NCBI GenBank assembly: GCA_030425045.1
Contig: JAUHVL010000005.1
Span: 1 to 64,000, forward strand
DNA from: a bacterium
GTDB taxonomy: Bacteria > Bdellovibrionota > Bacteriovoracia > Bacteriovoracales > Bacteriovoracaceae
Length of the DNA stretch: 64,000 nt
Direction of reading: 5' to 3'
Position 1 is the stretch's first letter. Each line of letters starts with the position of its first letter. The translations under genes were made by a program, and so were the position numbers. Shown in pieces: positions 18,491 through 27,538 of this stretch. The notes under the pieces are model-generated. The model saw only the letters and a list, made by a program, of their open reading frames with translations, was not told the DNA's origin and searched no databases.

Positions 18491-19564
18491 ATGAGCTCAG
18501 TTATTTCTGCTGAAAACCCCTTAGGAATCATCGCTATCGATCACTTAGAATTTTGTTGTGACAATCTTAATACGCCAACAAAGGAATTGTTTTACCGGTT
18601 TGGTTTTTCCAAGGTTGCTGAAAATGATGACAAGACTTGTGAGCTTTTCACCCAAGGCCAAGTTCGTTTTGTTTTAAATAGCTCAAAAAATGGACATGCT
18701 CGTGATTATCTAAACAAACACGAAGAAGGTGTCAGCATGATGAGTTTTCTCGTAGAAGATTGTGAACATGCTTTTAACGAAGCCGTTAAAAGAGGTGCTG
18801 AAGCTGTCGGTGAAATTAAAGTTGAAGAAAATGAAAATGGTGTTTTTAAAACTGCGGCCATAAGAGGTTTTGGTGATGTTTTAAATGAGTTTGTTGAGAG
18901 GCCAATGAAGCAATTTCGTCCTTGTTATAACCATCTTGAAAGTGATGAAAGTGCTCAGCCACTTTCTGTGAGATGTTCTCGAATTGATCACCTCACAAAT
19001 AATGTTCCCAAAGGGGAAATGGCAAAATGGGTAGAATTTTACGAACGTGTTTATGGTTTTAAACAAACACGTTACTTCGATATCAAAGGTGTGAAAACTG
19101 GCCTTGAATCTAAAGTTGTTCAGCTAACTAATGGCAATGTTATTATTCCTATCAATGAGCCTGAAGTTGAAGATGGTAAATCTCAAATTCAAGAATTTTT
19201 AGATCGCCATAAAGGTGCCGGAGTTCAGCATATCGCTTTGACCACTCCTGATATTATTTCAACGGTGGGAGATCTTCAAAAAAGAGATATTAAGTTTCTC
19301 GATATTCCTCATACCTATTACGAAGACATTCCCAAACGTGGGTTTAACGTTGAAGAAGACCTCGGTATTTTAGAGGAAAGACAATTACTCGTTGATGGCG
19401 ATAGTGAAGGATATTTAATCCAAAACTTTACTGATACTTATGTCGGTCCACTTTTTTTCGAAATCATTCAAAGAAAAAATCACAATGGTTTTGGTGAAGG
19501 AAATTTCCAGGCCCTCTTTGATTCAATCGAGCGAGATCAGATGCAAAGAGGTTATCTTGAGTAA
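18491..19564 (+). CDS. hppD: 4-hydroxyphenylpyruvate dioxygenase
   Basis: 357 residues, the normal bacterial length. Converts 4-hydroxyphenylpyruvate to homogentisate in tyrosine breakdown, using Fe(II). Two VOC domains (about 12-140 and 160-320). The iron facial triad is visible as His in IDHLTNN (about 162), His in VQHIALTT (about 240) and Glu in FFEIIQRK (about 320). The C-terminal GFGEGNFQALF helix is the family signature. ATG at 18491 follows GAGGACC. First gene of an operon whose other members are CoA-ester beta-oxidation enzymes, which is not the usual homogentisate gene neighbourhood. Confidence 0.96.
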   Translation: MSSVISAENPLGIIAIDHLEFCCDNLNTPTKELFYRFGFSKVAENDDKTCELFTQGQVRFVLNSSKNGHARDYLNKHEEGVSMMSFLVEDCEHAFNEAVKRGAEAVGEIKVEENENGVFKTAAIRGFGDVLNEFVERPMKQFRPCYNHLESDESAQPLSVRCSRIDHLTNNVPKGEMAKWVEFYERVYGFKQTRYFDIKGVKTGLESKVVQLTNGNVIIPINEPEVEDGKSQIQEFLDRHKGAGVQHIALTTPDIISTVGDLQKRDIKFLDIPHTYYEDIPKRGFNVEEDLGILEERQLLVDGDSEGYLIQNFTDTYVGPLFFEIIQRKNHNGFGEGNFQALFDSIERDQMQRGYLE

Positions 19565-20327
19565 TATTATTGTTACCCCTTCTTACCGTGATCATCGAGG
19601 TATCGGGCTGATACAATTAAATCGCCCCAATGTTCTCAATGCTCTCAATACAGAAACACTTGTAGACATTGTGGAAACACTGGAGTCTTGGAGTGATATT
19701 AGGGCCGTTATTATAACGGGTAGTGATAAGGCCTTTAGTGCCGGTGCCGATATCAAAAAAATGGCCGAAGCTTCAGCAATGGATCAATTATTAGATCAGC
19801 GTGAAAAACTTTGGAAACGATTTAGTATGATCCGCTACCCGATTATTGCTGCCGTCAATGGTTTTTGTCTTGGTGGAGGTCACGAGCTTGCGATGAGTTG
19901 TGATCTTATTATTGCTGGAGACAAGGCAAAGTTTGGCCAACCGGAAATTAATATTGGAACGGTCCCCGGAGCTGGTGGAACTCAACGTTTTACCAAGGCC
20001 ATGGGAAAATCAAAGGCCATGTACTATGCTTTAACAGGAGAAATGATCAACGCTGCCGAAGCGAGAGAACTTGGCTTAGTGGCCAAAGTGGTTCCTGCCA
20101 GTACTCTTATGCAAGAAACATTTGTCGTGGCCAAAAGAATCGCAAGTAAATCTCCTGTTGCAAGTTCACTGATCAAAGAATCGATCAATCAATCTTTTGA
20201 AATGAGCTTGTCTCAAGGACTTATGTTAGAAAGGAGAAATTTCTATTTAACTTTTGCTTCTGACGATCAAAAAGAAGGCATGAATGCTTTTTTAGAAAAG
20301 CGAACACCAGATTATAAAGGAAACTAA
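19557..20327 (+). CDS. paaF: enoyl-CoA hydratase, PaaF type
   Basis: 256 residues from the TTG at 19557, which overlaps the hppD stop and has AGAGG six bases upstream; a longer in-frame start at 19440 inside hppD is rejected. Crotonase fold. Both catalytic glutamates of hydratases are present, in GGGHELAMS and FGQPEINIG, plus the oxyanion motif AFSAGADIK. In phenylacetate breakdown PaaF hydrates 2,3-didehydroadipyl-CoA. General short-chain enoyl-CoA hydratase is the alternative. Coupled on both sides by overlaps. Confidence 0.88.
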   Translation: MSNIIVTPSYRDHRGIGLIQLNRPNVLNALNTETLVDIVETLESWSDIRAVIITGSDKAFSAGADIKKMAEASAMDQLLDQREKLWKRFSMIRYPIIAAVNGFCLGGGHELAMSCDLIIAGDKAKFGQPEINIGTVPGAGGTQRFTKAMGKSKAMYYALTGEMINAAEARELGLVAKVVPASTLMQETFVVAKRIASKSPVASSLIKESINQSFEMSLSQGLMLERRNFYLTFASDDQKEGMNAFLEKRTPDYKGN

Positions 20328-21106
20328 TGCAATACTTGAAAATTGAAATAAAAGACTCTGTTCAAACTATAACGATCAATCGTCCAGAAGTTTATAATGC
20401 TCTTAACTACGATGCCAAATACGAAATCATCGGGGCCATAAGAGCGGCTAACAAAGATGAAAATGTAAAAGCGATTATTCTCACAGGAGAAGGAAAAGCA
20501 TTCTCATCGGGGCAAGATTTAAATGACCGGAAAGTATCAGGGGAAGATGGACCCGTAGACTTAGGTCATACATTAGAGACAGAATGGATTCCTCTCGTTG
20601 AGGCCATTCGAAATTCAAAAAAATTAATTATCGGTGCCATCAATGGTGTTTGTGCCGGTGCAGGCCTCTCTGTTGCTGTCGCTTGTGATTTTATTATCGC
20701 TAAACCCGGAGTTCGTTTCGTCTCTGGCTTTTCTCAGCTTGGTCTTATTCCCGATGCAGGCTCTAGTTATATCTTTAGTCGGGCCATGGGTTATCAAAAA
20801 ACGTTGGAGTTTTTTCTCTTTAATGAACCTCTCTATTCCGAAGATATGGAGAGATACGGACTTATTAACTTAGTTGATGAAAACTTTATGGAAAAAGCTG
20901 AGCAATGGGCCAAAAAAATTGCTTCGATGGCACCACTATCAATTGAATTTATCAAAAAGAATTTACAAGAAGGTCAGCAACAATCGATGAACGATATTCT
21001 CAAGCTTGAAGTTGCCGCTCAACGTTTTTGTGGAAATAGTGCTGACTATCAAGAAGGACTCAAGGCCTTCATGGAAAAGAGAAAACCAAATTTTCAAGGA
21101 AAGTAA
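20327..21106 (+). CDS. paaG: enoyl-CoA isomerase, PaaG type
   Basis: 259 residues, crotonase fold. The hydratase glutamate of GGGHE is replaced (GAGLSVAV), while the isomerase aspartate in LIPDAGSS is present, as in PaaG, which isomerises ring-1,2-epoxyphenylacetyl-CoA to the oxepin and later shifts a double bond. The ATG overlaps the preceding TAA by one base (TAATG). The product call comes from the active-site pattern plus the paaF/paaH/paaJ context; the epoxidase genes are not in the window. Confidence 0.85.
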   Translation: MQYLKIEIKDSVQTITINRPEVYNALNYDAKYEIIGAIRAANKDENVKAIILTGEGKAFSSGQDLNDRKVSGEDGPVDLGHTLETEWIPLVEAIRNSKKLIIGAINGVCAGAGLSVAVACDFIIAKPGVRFVSGFSQLGLIPDAGSSYIFSRAMGYQKTLEFFLFNEPLYSEDMERYGLINLVDENFMEKAEQWAKKIASMAPLSIEFIKKNLQEGQQQSMNDILKLEVAAQRFCGNSADYQEGLKAFMEKRKPNFQGK

Positions 21107-21108
21107 GC

Positions 21109-21972
21109 ATGGAAATTAAAAAGGTGGCCGTACTTGGTGCTGGAACAATGGGTAGAGGAATTGCTCAGTGGTTTGCTCAAGCTGGAGTCAAAGTTCAGCT
21201 GGCCGATCAAATGGAAGAAGTGGCTTTTAGTGCGGAAACAAAAGTCCATGAATCATGGGAAAAGCTACAAGCTAAAAATAAATTCACAAGTGATGACGTT
21301 GAAAAATTCAAAAAAAACTTCTCTGTCGCTGATCCTGAAAAATTTGACCAAGATACTGATCTTTTAATTGAGGCCATTATTGAAAAGATGGAAATTAAAC
21401 AAACAGTCTTTTCAAAATATGATTCTTATTTCTCTGAAAAAACCATTATCGCTTCAAATACCAGCTCTCTTTCAATTGATGAGATGGCCAAAGAGCTCAC
21501 ACATAAAGAGCGCTTCTTAGGGCTTCATTTTTTTAACCCTGCAACGATCATGAAACTCGTTGAGATCGTTCGTGGTTCTAAAACTGACAACAGTTTAGTT
21601 AACGATCTCTATCAATGGTTCGATCAAAAGGGAAAAAAACCGGCCATTTGTAATAATGCTCCCGGCTTTATCGTCAATAGAGTTGCTCGAAACTTTTACG
21701 GAGAATCCCTAAGACTTGTCGGTCATGAAAATACTGAAAAAATGCTCGAAGTCGATACCATTATGAAAGAAGTTGGTGGCTTTAAAATGGGTCCCTTTGA
21801 ATTGATGGATTTAATAGGGATCGATGTGAATTACGAAGTAACCAAATCGGTATGGAAGTCTTTTTATTTTGAAGACCGCTTTGCTCCCCATGCTCTTCAG
21901 AGAAAAATGGTTGAAAGTGGTAGGCTTGGAAAAAAAACCAAAGAAGGTTTTTATAACTACAAAAAAGATTAA
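21109..21972 (+). CDS. paaH: 3-hydroxyacyl-CoA dehydrogenase, NAD-binding half (PaaH type)
   Basis: 287 residues. A Rossmann start GAGTMGRGIAQ (about 9-19), the catalytic His in GLHFFNP (about 140), ASNTSSLSI and a single 3HCDH C-terminal domain ending in LGKKTKEGFYNY. This is the complete 280-residue FadB2/Hbd-like form, which oxidises 3-hydroxyacyl-CoA with NAD. Proteobacterial PaaH is about 475-505 residues with a second C-terminal 3HCDH domain; here that extra part appears as the next gene. Starts 2 bp after paaG and ends 12 bp before its neighbour. Confidence 0.92.
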   Translation: MEIKKVAVLGAGTMGRGIAQWFAQAGVKVQLADQMEEVAFSAETKVHESWEKLQAKNKFTSDDVEKFKKNFSVADPEKFDQDTDLLIEAIIEKMEIKQTVFSKYDSYFSEKTIIASNTSSLSIDEMAKELTHKERFLGLHFFNPATIMKLVEIVRGSKTDNSLVNDLYQWFDQKGKKPAICNNAPGFIVNRVARNFYGESLRLVGHENTEKMLEVDTIMKEVGGFKMGPFELMDLIGIDVNYEVTKSVWKSFYFEDRFAPHALQRKMVESGRLGKKTKEGFYNYKKD

Positions 21973-21984
21973 AAAGCAGGAAGT

Positions 21985-22653
21985 ATGATTAATATAATTA
22001 TAGCTAATAATTACCACCCTCTTTACTCAAAAGTTCAGGCCTTGGCCGATGTTTTTTTAAATATCAGTGATCCCGACTGGGAAAATCATGAAGCTTTTAA
22101 AAAGCCTCACCTCATCTTTGATTTTTGTGTGAACTCAGGAAGTGAAAAAGAGGCCATTTTTCAAAAGCTAAACTTTATCTCCAGTGCTCCTATTATTAGC
22201 GACCTCGCTTGCCACTGGGGAGATTACTTTATTAAACGATATCCAATAGCGGCTGCTCATAGTGCCAGTTTCTATTCACCAAAAAATAAAATTGAAATTA
22301 AGCTCATCGATCAAAGCCTAAAAAATCATATTGAAGACTTCTTTCAAAAGCTTGAATTAGAATTACTTTATGTCACTGAAGCGGGAATCGGTTTTCACTA
22401 TCCCCGAACGATCAGCATGATTATCAATGAAGCTTTTTTGGCCTACGAAGATCATTTGGCAGAAACAAAAGATATCGATCAGGCCATGAAATATGGAGTC
22501 AATTATCCGCAGGGGCCATTTGAATGGGCAGAAAAAATCGGTCCACGACCTCTCGTTATGCTACTCGATGAACTCTATCAAGTGACCGGATCACCTCGTT
22601 ATAGAGTGTCACCAAAGTTAAGATCTGAAATGCTACTAGGAAGTTATCTATAA
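21985..22653 (+). CDS. separate second 3HCDH C-terminal domain protein
   Basis: 222 residues. The C-terminal 100 match a 3HCDH C-terminal domain (MIINEAFLAYEDH, DQAMKYGVNYPQGPFEWA). The N-terminal 100 lack a GxGxxG nucleotide motif and may be a worn Rossmann domain. In proteobacterial PaaH this part is fused behind the NAD domain; here it is a free subunit directly after paaH, so the two may form a complex or the second domain may complete the substrate site. ATG follows GCAGGAAGT. Co-transcribed with the thiolase gene 19 bp on. Confidence 0.8.
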   Translation: MINIIIANNYHPLYSKVQALADVFLNISDPDWENHEAFKKPHLIFDFCVNSGSEKEAIFQKLNFISSAPIISDLACHWGDYFIKRYPIAAAHSASFYSPKNKIEIKLIDQSLKNHIEDFFQKLELELLYVTEAGIGFHYPRTISMIINEAFLAYEDHLAETKDIDQAMKYGVNYPQGPFEWAEKIGPRPLVMLLDELYQVTGSPRYRVSPKLRSEMLLGSYL

Positions 22654-22672
22654 TTAAAAGACAGGATTAAAT

Positions 22673-23866
22673 ATGAAAAAATGTTATATCGTTCACGCCA
22701 AAAGAACTCCCATGGGAAAGATCGGAGGCCTGCTTGCACCGGTAAGAGTCGATGACTTGATGGCCGAGTTGTTTAAAGATTATGCTAGTCAGATAAACTT
22801 CGACCCCAAAGAGATTGATGATGTGGTCGTAGGTTGTGCCAATCAAGCAGGCGAAGATAACCGTAACCTTGCGAGAATGTCTCTTCTTTTAGCAGGTCTT
22901 CCCATCGAAGTTCCGGGAACAACAATCAATAGGCTCTGTGGTTCTTCACTCGACGCTGTTATCGATGCCTGTGGACGAATTCAAATGGGTCTCGCCGATT
23001 GTATTTTAGTTGGTGGAGCGGAAAGTATGACCAGAGGACCTCTCGTTATCAGTAAAGGATCAACACCTTTTGGTCGTGATAGTAAAATGTATGATACAAC
23101 TTTTGGTTGGCGTTTTCCCAACCCTAAAATGGAAGAATTATTTACCCTTTATGGCATGGGGGAAACGGCAGAAAATGTTGTCGAGAGATATCATCTTTCT
23201 AGAGAGGAGCAAGATCAGTTTGCCCTCGCCTCTCATCAAAAAGCGTGCGCGGCTTGGGACCGAGGTGACTTCAATGACGAAGTCCTTCCTATCAACGTCA
23301 AACTTCGAAAAAAAGAATATACCGTTGATCGTGACGAAGGACCAAGGGCCGACACGAGTATGGAAGTTCTTGGAAAACTTCGTGCAGTTTTTAGAAAAGG
23401 GGGAACAGTCACCGCCGGAAATGCTTCAACAATGAACGATGGGGCGGCCATGGTGACGATTGTTTCAGAAGAGTTCCTAAAAAAATACAACCTTACTCCC
23501 CTTGCTGAAATAACAGGCTTTGGGGTCAGAGGAGTTCATCCCGACGTAATGGGACTTGGACCTGTTGAAGCAGTTAAGATGTTATGTAAAAGATATCTTA
23601 AGAAGATTGAAGATTTTGATTTAATTGAACTCAATGAAGCCTTTGCCGCTCAAGCGCTCGCTTGTATGAAAGACTTAAATATTGATCCTGAAAAAGTTAA
23701 TCAAAATGGTGGAGCAATTGCTATTGGACATCCACTTGGTTGCTCGGGAGCAAGAATTCTCACAACACTTACCCATAATCTTATTAAGAAGAAAAAAGAT
23801 CAAGGTTTGGCGACCATGTGTATTGGGGTCGGACAGGGAATTGCCGTCAGTATTAAACGAGTTTAA
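22673..23866 (+). CDS. paaJ: acetyl-CoA acyltransferase, PaaJ/PcaF type
   Basis: 397 residues, normal for degradative thiolases. The nucleophile Cys is in NRLCGSSLDA (about 91), the His in AIAIGHPLG (about 350), the second Cys in PLGCSGAR (about 380) and the NEAFAAQ motif in between. The GCANQAGEDNRN segment resembles beta-ketoadipyl-CoA thiolases of the PcaF/PaaJ group, which cleave 3-oxoadipyl-CoA to succinyl-CoA and acetyl-CoA. Last gene of the operon. A structured intergenic element starts 7 bp after the stop and takes the place of a simple terminator. Confidence 0.92.
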   Translation: MKKCYIVHAKRTPMGKIGGLLAPVRVDDLMAELFKDYASQINFDPKEIDDVVVGCANQAGEDNRNLARMSLLLAGLPIEVPGTTINRLCGSSLDAVIDACGRIQMGLADCILVGGAESMTRGPLVISKGSTPFGRDSKMYDTTFGWRFPNPKMEELFTLYGMGETAENVVERYHLSREEQDQFALASHQKACAAWDRGDFNDEVLPINVKLRKKEYTVDRDEGPRADTSMEVLGKLRAVFRKGGTVTAGNASTMNDGAAMVTIVSEEFLKKYNLTPLAEITGFGVRGVHPDVMGLGPVEAVKMLCKRYLKKIEDFDLIELNEAFAAQALACMKDLNIDPEKVNQNGGAIAIGHPLGCSGARILTTLTHNLIKKKKDQGLATMCIGVGQGIAVSIKRV

Positions 23867-23873
23867 TCGAAAT

Positions 23874-24191
23874 AAAGTGATACCTTTAATTTGCGATATG
23901 TTTTGTACATAATTTCTTAAAGTTTAATAGGTCTAAATACTTACATAAAACATGTTAAAACATCCATGTTTTGCGATAACCAATATTCGGCCATCCATGG
24001 CCTCACCCTAACGGGCAAGTATTGGCCATCTTTATAATTTAAGCGAATAGATATTTAAAACTTGCCCACAAAGTGGGTGCGACCACGACGGGAGCATTTT
24101 AAATGTCAAAAAACAGGGATGTTTTTTAAGAGACTACGCTGGAATGGCTAAAGTTCAAATATGAATTAAGAACTATTAAGTCCATCAGTTA
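23874..24191 (+). repeat. structured intergenic element, copy A
   Basis: 318 bp, filling the gap between the paaJ stop (23866) and the fimbrial tip gene stop (24192). Features: an AAAACATCC arm (23957-23965) matching GGATGTTTT (24117-24125); CCAATA (23980-23985) with TATTGG (24020-24025); a GGCCAT-CC-ATGGCC hairpin (23988-24001); GGGCAAG (24013-24019) complementary to CTTGCCC (24061-24067); CCCAC-AAA-GTGGG (24065-24077); and the longest conserved block, GTGGGTGCGACCACGACGGG. The ends read AAAGTGAT and ATCAGTTA, imperfect inverted repeats. Sister copies lie at 29884, 46644 and 51201. It is most like copy C. Confidence 0.85.
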
Positions 24192-25112
24192 TTAATCAAT
24201 ACTTGTGGCCGTCACTGTTATCGTATCTTGATACTGTCCTGCTGCTTTGTTTGTGGGATCGCCAATTTCAAAGTTTAAATTAAAGTTCACACCATTTTCA
24301 GGGGTCACGCCACTAGCTGTTCCGAGCACTAAAGGTGCTCCAGGGCCAGGAAAACTTTGATTGCCACCATTTACTTCTAATTGATAATTCACAAACTGTG
24401 CTTGAGAAAGGTGCTTCATGGAGCCGCCATTAGTTGACGTTATCTCAACGGTATAACCAGCATTAGAGCGAACTTTTAAGTCAACGGCTTGGCTTTCTCC
24501 TTGATCAAGGTTTCCAAAGTCCATTACATAAGATGTCGCATTTTTATCAAAGCTTCCTCCAGGATTAACCAAAGAAATATCAATTTCAGGAGGAATATTG
24601 ACAGTTATACTGAAAGTATCTGTTTCACTTAATGTGGAAGAAAACACACCTGTAGCTGTTGCTGTAATATTATCGAGATAACTTCCTTTTGCTAAAAAAG
24701 TTCTTCCATCGTTGGGAACGGGTAACCTAGCTTCAAAAGTAGTATTAATCGTACTTTGATTATTTTGAAAAAAGAAAATAAAAATATTTTCATCAAAACT
24801 AGAGTAATCTGCAATTGTTTTAAGTTGTGTATTTGTCGTGCTGTTACGAAAGATATTATACTCGAGATAATCTGAGCCTTTAAACATTCTTCGGTTATAG
24901 TTTCCTGCCAAACCTTGGGAAAAACCGACTCTAAAGTATCGGCATTGATTATTACGTCGACCTCTTCTAAGTGAGATATTTCCTGTTACCACCTGTGAAT
25001 TTCCATCCCAGGTAAAATTGATATCATCGACATTAAGAGTGAGACGACAATTAGTTTGGGCAAATAATTCAGCAGAGGCAAAAAGTACAAAAAGTAGAAT
25101 TACTGTTTTCAT
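24192..25112 (-). CDS. fimbrial tip/adhesin subunit with spore-coat-U-like domain
   Basis: 306 residues with a signal peptide (cleavage after LFA). The N-terminal part (20-180) is a Cys-paired beta domain (TNCRLTLNV, NNQCRYF), the likely adhesin or lectin part. The C-terminal 120 residues resemble a spore-coat-U (Csu-type) pilin domain that ends in an assembly strand, QYQDTITVTAT. This two-domain layout fits the tip subunit of archaic chaperone-usher fimbriae. Its ATG overlaps the usher stop by 4 bp. Ends exactly at element A. Confidence 0.78.
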   Translation of the reverse strand: MKTVILLFVLFASAELFAQTNCRLTLNVDDINFTWDGNSQVVTGNISLRRGRRNNQCRYFRVGFSQGLAGNYNRRMFKGSDYLEYNIFRNSTTNTQLKTIADYSSFDENIFIFFFQNNQSTINTTFEARLPVPNDGRTFLAKGSYLDNITATATGVFSSTLSETDTFSITVNIPPEIDISLVNPGGSFDKNATSYVMDFGNLDQGESQAVDLKVRSNAGYTVEITSTNGGSMKHLSQAQFVNYQLEVNGGNQSFPGPGAPLVLGTASGVTPENGVNFNLNFEIGDPTNKAAGQYQDTITVTATSID

Positions 25113-27538
25113 TTATTCTCCCAGAAGATAAATCCTTCACCTTCACTTGTCACGTTGATCACACCAAGGTTTTGCTCATTAACGATTACGTTATATTCTC
25201 CAAGTTCTATGGATTCAATGAGAAAACGTCCTTTTCGATTTGTAAAAAATGGAATTTTCACACTACCCTCTTTACTTGATTGGAGATGGCCTACCACTAA
25301 AGACATGGCGCCTTTTTCGTTATAAAGTTTTCCAACAACGGCACGATTTAATTTGGCGGTAAGATCTAAAAGGACACCTCCTCTAAAAGGCGCCATTAAA
25401 ACATACTCTGGTTTTGGTGAGTCAACACCGATAGGTACATTTCGCGTATCAATTTTAACAGGATAAAAACGATAGGCTTGTGCATGAGGTATGATGGCGG
25501 AGCCAAAAGGTGACGTTGAAGCCGTATAGTTTTCATCATTTCTATTGATAAAAAGTGGAACATCTTTTAACGCTTCTTTTGTATCGATCATAATAAATGA
25601 TTCACTAATAGGTCTTGAAACACTCCAGTGATCTCCAACAAAGGCAAGCGCTGTATGAAAATTCAAGTTAGTATTATTTTGTTCATTTGATCTCGACCCA
25701 TTATTGATTTCGTGACCTAAAGCAGCTGTGTACCATTGATCAAACCTCTCAACATCAAATTCATAACGTTGCTTTTTGGGAGCGTTAACAATATTGGCCC
25801 GTCCATTCCAACTTCCAGGGCGAGATCGTCCATTATAGGCCCAGTTCAAACTACTCTCCTTTGGAATGGAGTTGTAGTTCGCCGTTACAAACTGACCTCT
25901 TTCTGGAAGAGAATAATTTAACGTGAAGATTACCTGATGTTCATCTTCTCCACCTTTAAACTTTGAATAACTATACTGAGTTGAAACCTGATAGTTCCTT
26001 GAAATTAAAGCACTAAAGCCTGAATTGATATTATAAAACGAGCTAATATTGGGATTACTAAGATAGCGATACCGCGCACCTAATCTAATATTAATATTAT
26101 CGGAGATAAATTGACCATAAGTCAGTTCTGGTGAGACCGTCGCATACTGAGTGAACGTAGTATTTCCAATTCCTGTAAATCGAGGAGACAAATACTCTAA
26201 AGAAAGCTGCACGTTTTTTAATCTTCTTTGATTGCTATAATCGGTAAACCGATGAGATAGTTTTCCCGCAAAGCCATGACCTGATTCACCATTTGTACCA
26301 GTAAAAAGTTGAGACCTTGAAAGATTTAACTCTGTTAGCCCTATCGCATTTTGCAGCCGTCCGACGAGTCCTGTGACATTTTGTTGTCTGGTTCCATTAA
26401 TATTAAATCCAATATTGGAAAATTCTGTTGCTCCCCATATATGATTGGCGAGATAAAAAAATCGCTTATCTTCTTCGTTATATTTGATGAGGTTATTATC
26501 TTCGCGTGATGTTTTTCCAAGAGCATAAGAAAACTCATGAATATCTTTTTTGATGAGGGAATAACTAGTAAACCTTTCAAACTCAATCCTCTCCTCTCGC
26601 CCTCGGCCATCTAAAATTTCTAAGGTCACATTGTTTAGACCTTCATTGAGCGGGAGCTCATCAATAAGGTGTCTACCCGCAGGAAGTTTAATGGTTCTTA
26701 TCAAAATGGAGTTCACATAAATTTTTACCGTTGAAGGACTCTCTAAATAGATCTCTCTGTTGGCCGTAGGATTAAATAATCGGTAGGGATTTAGACTAAA
26801 ATCAGAGCTTACCATTAACCCTCCTGCGGGGATGAAGCTTTGATAAAGTTCTGTATTATATTTTAAATCTCCAAGCTGATATCGAATGAGTCTTTTTGGA
26901 TCATCAAAGGATAACCTCATATCTTGTCTTGAAAACTTACGTTGCTGATCGTTTTGGTAGGTAGACTGAAGGTAAAAAGACCATTTCTTATAATTAATAT
27001 TATAATTTTGATCACCAGTATAAAATGAGTTTTCTAAATCTCCTGTTTTCTTTTGATAATAATTAAAGAAATTTACGAAACCAGAAAAGCCACTTGGCAT
27101 GATCGCATCTTTGGCCCATTCGGGACGCTCATTAAAAGCAAGGTTTGTTTCTTTTACTTTAAGTATTTTATTATCGATATCTAATTTCAAAACAAGGCTC
27201 TGAACATCGTATTCTAAAATCACGCCACTACCATCGAGTACGTTTGTATTTAAAAAAAGAGAATCTTTTTCAAAAATTTTAGTCGATACTTTTTTATCGA
27301 TGATTGGAACAAGGATTTTCTGTAGCCCTTCTTTTTCAAACTCAGAAACACTATCAGTATTTATAATTTTTACTTTTAGATCACCAAGGTAGTTTCCACT
27401 ATTAATTACAGGAAGAGAGACCAAACTGGTCGTTGTCTTTTTAAAAACCTGCTTAAAAAGGTCTTCTTGTGCTTGAACAGAACACAACATCATCAAGACA
27501 AAAAGAGTAAATATATTTTTACTTTGAGATTTCAACAA
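25109..27538 (-). CDS. outer-membrane fimbrial usher
   Basis: 809 residues. Signal peptide, a short N-terminal domain that binds chaperone-subunit complexes (about 30-150), the 24-strand beta barrel with the plug in the middle (GLMVSSDF..., then GRHLIDELP and GLNNVTLEILDGRGREE, written as motif ends), and C-terminal periplasmic domains (GAMSLVVGHLQ, GRFLIESI). This is the archaic/sigma-class pattern that secretes Csu-like fimbriae. It overlaps the chaperone gene by 20 bp and the tip gene by 4 bp, a coupled operon. Confidence 0.92.
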   Translation of the reverse strand: MLKSQSKNIFTLFVLMMLCSVQAQEDLFKQVFKKTTTSLVSLPVINSGNYLGDLKVKIINTDSVSEFEKEGLQKILVPIIDKKVSTKIFEKDSLFLNTNVLDGSGVILEYDVQSLVLKLDIDNKILKVKETNLAFNERPEWAKDAIMPSGFSGFVNFFNYYQKKTGDLENSFYTGDQNYNINYKKWSFYLQSTYQNDQQRKFSRQDMRLSFDDPKRLIRYQLGDLKYNTELYQSFIPAGGLMVSSDFSLNPYRLFNPTANREIYLESPSTVKIYVNSILIRTIKLPAGRHLIDELPLNEGLNNVTLEILDGRGREERIEFERFTSYSLIKKDIHEFSYALGKTSREDNNLIKYNEEDKRFFYLANHIWGATEFSNIGFNINGTRQQNVTGLVGRLQNAIGLTELNLSRSQLFTGTNGESGHGFAGKLSHRFTDYSNQRRLKNVQLSLEYLSPRFTGIGNTTFTQYATVSPELTYGQFISDNINIRLGARYRYLSNPNISSFYNINSGFSALISRNYQVSTQYSYSKFKGGEDEHQVIFTLNYSLPERGQFVTANYNSIPKESSLNWAYNGRSRPGSWNGRANIVNAPKKQRYEFDVERFDQWYTAALGHEINNGSRSNEQNNTNLNFHTALAFVGDHWSVSRPISESFIMIDTKEALKDVPLFINRNDENYTASTSPFGSAIIPHAQAYRFYPVKIDTRNVPIGVDSPKPEYVLMAPFRGGVLLDLTAKLNRAVVGKLYNEKGAMSLVVGHLQSSKEGSVKIPFFTNRKGRFLIESIELGEYNVIVNEQNLGVINVTSEGEGFIFWENK

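Noticed and set aside
19440-19556. Upstream extension of the PaaF-type gene.
   Set aside because: It lies inside hppD; the TTG at 19557 has AGAGG and gives the normal family N terminus.
24103-24129. Tiny ORF MSKNRDVF inside element A, with near-copies in B and D (MSKNRRFF, MSKNRDVFL).
   Set aside because: Copy C has ATA instead of ATG, lengths differ, and there is no ribosome site. The similarity is explained by the conserved stem arm GGGATGTTTT.
23941-24130. Integron attC site.
   Set aside because: No RYYYAAC/GTTRRRY ends, no integrase or cassette array nearby, and the element is far longer than typical attC with different stems.
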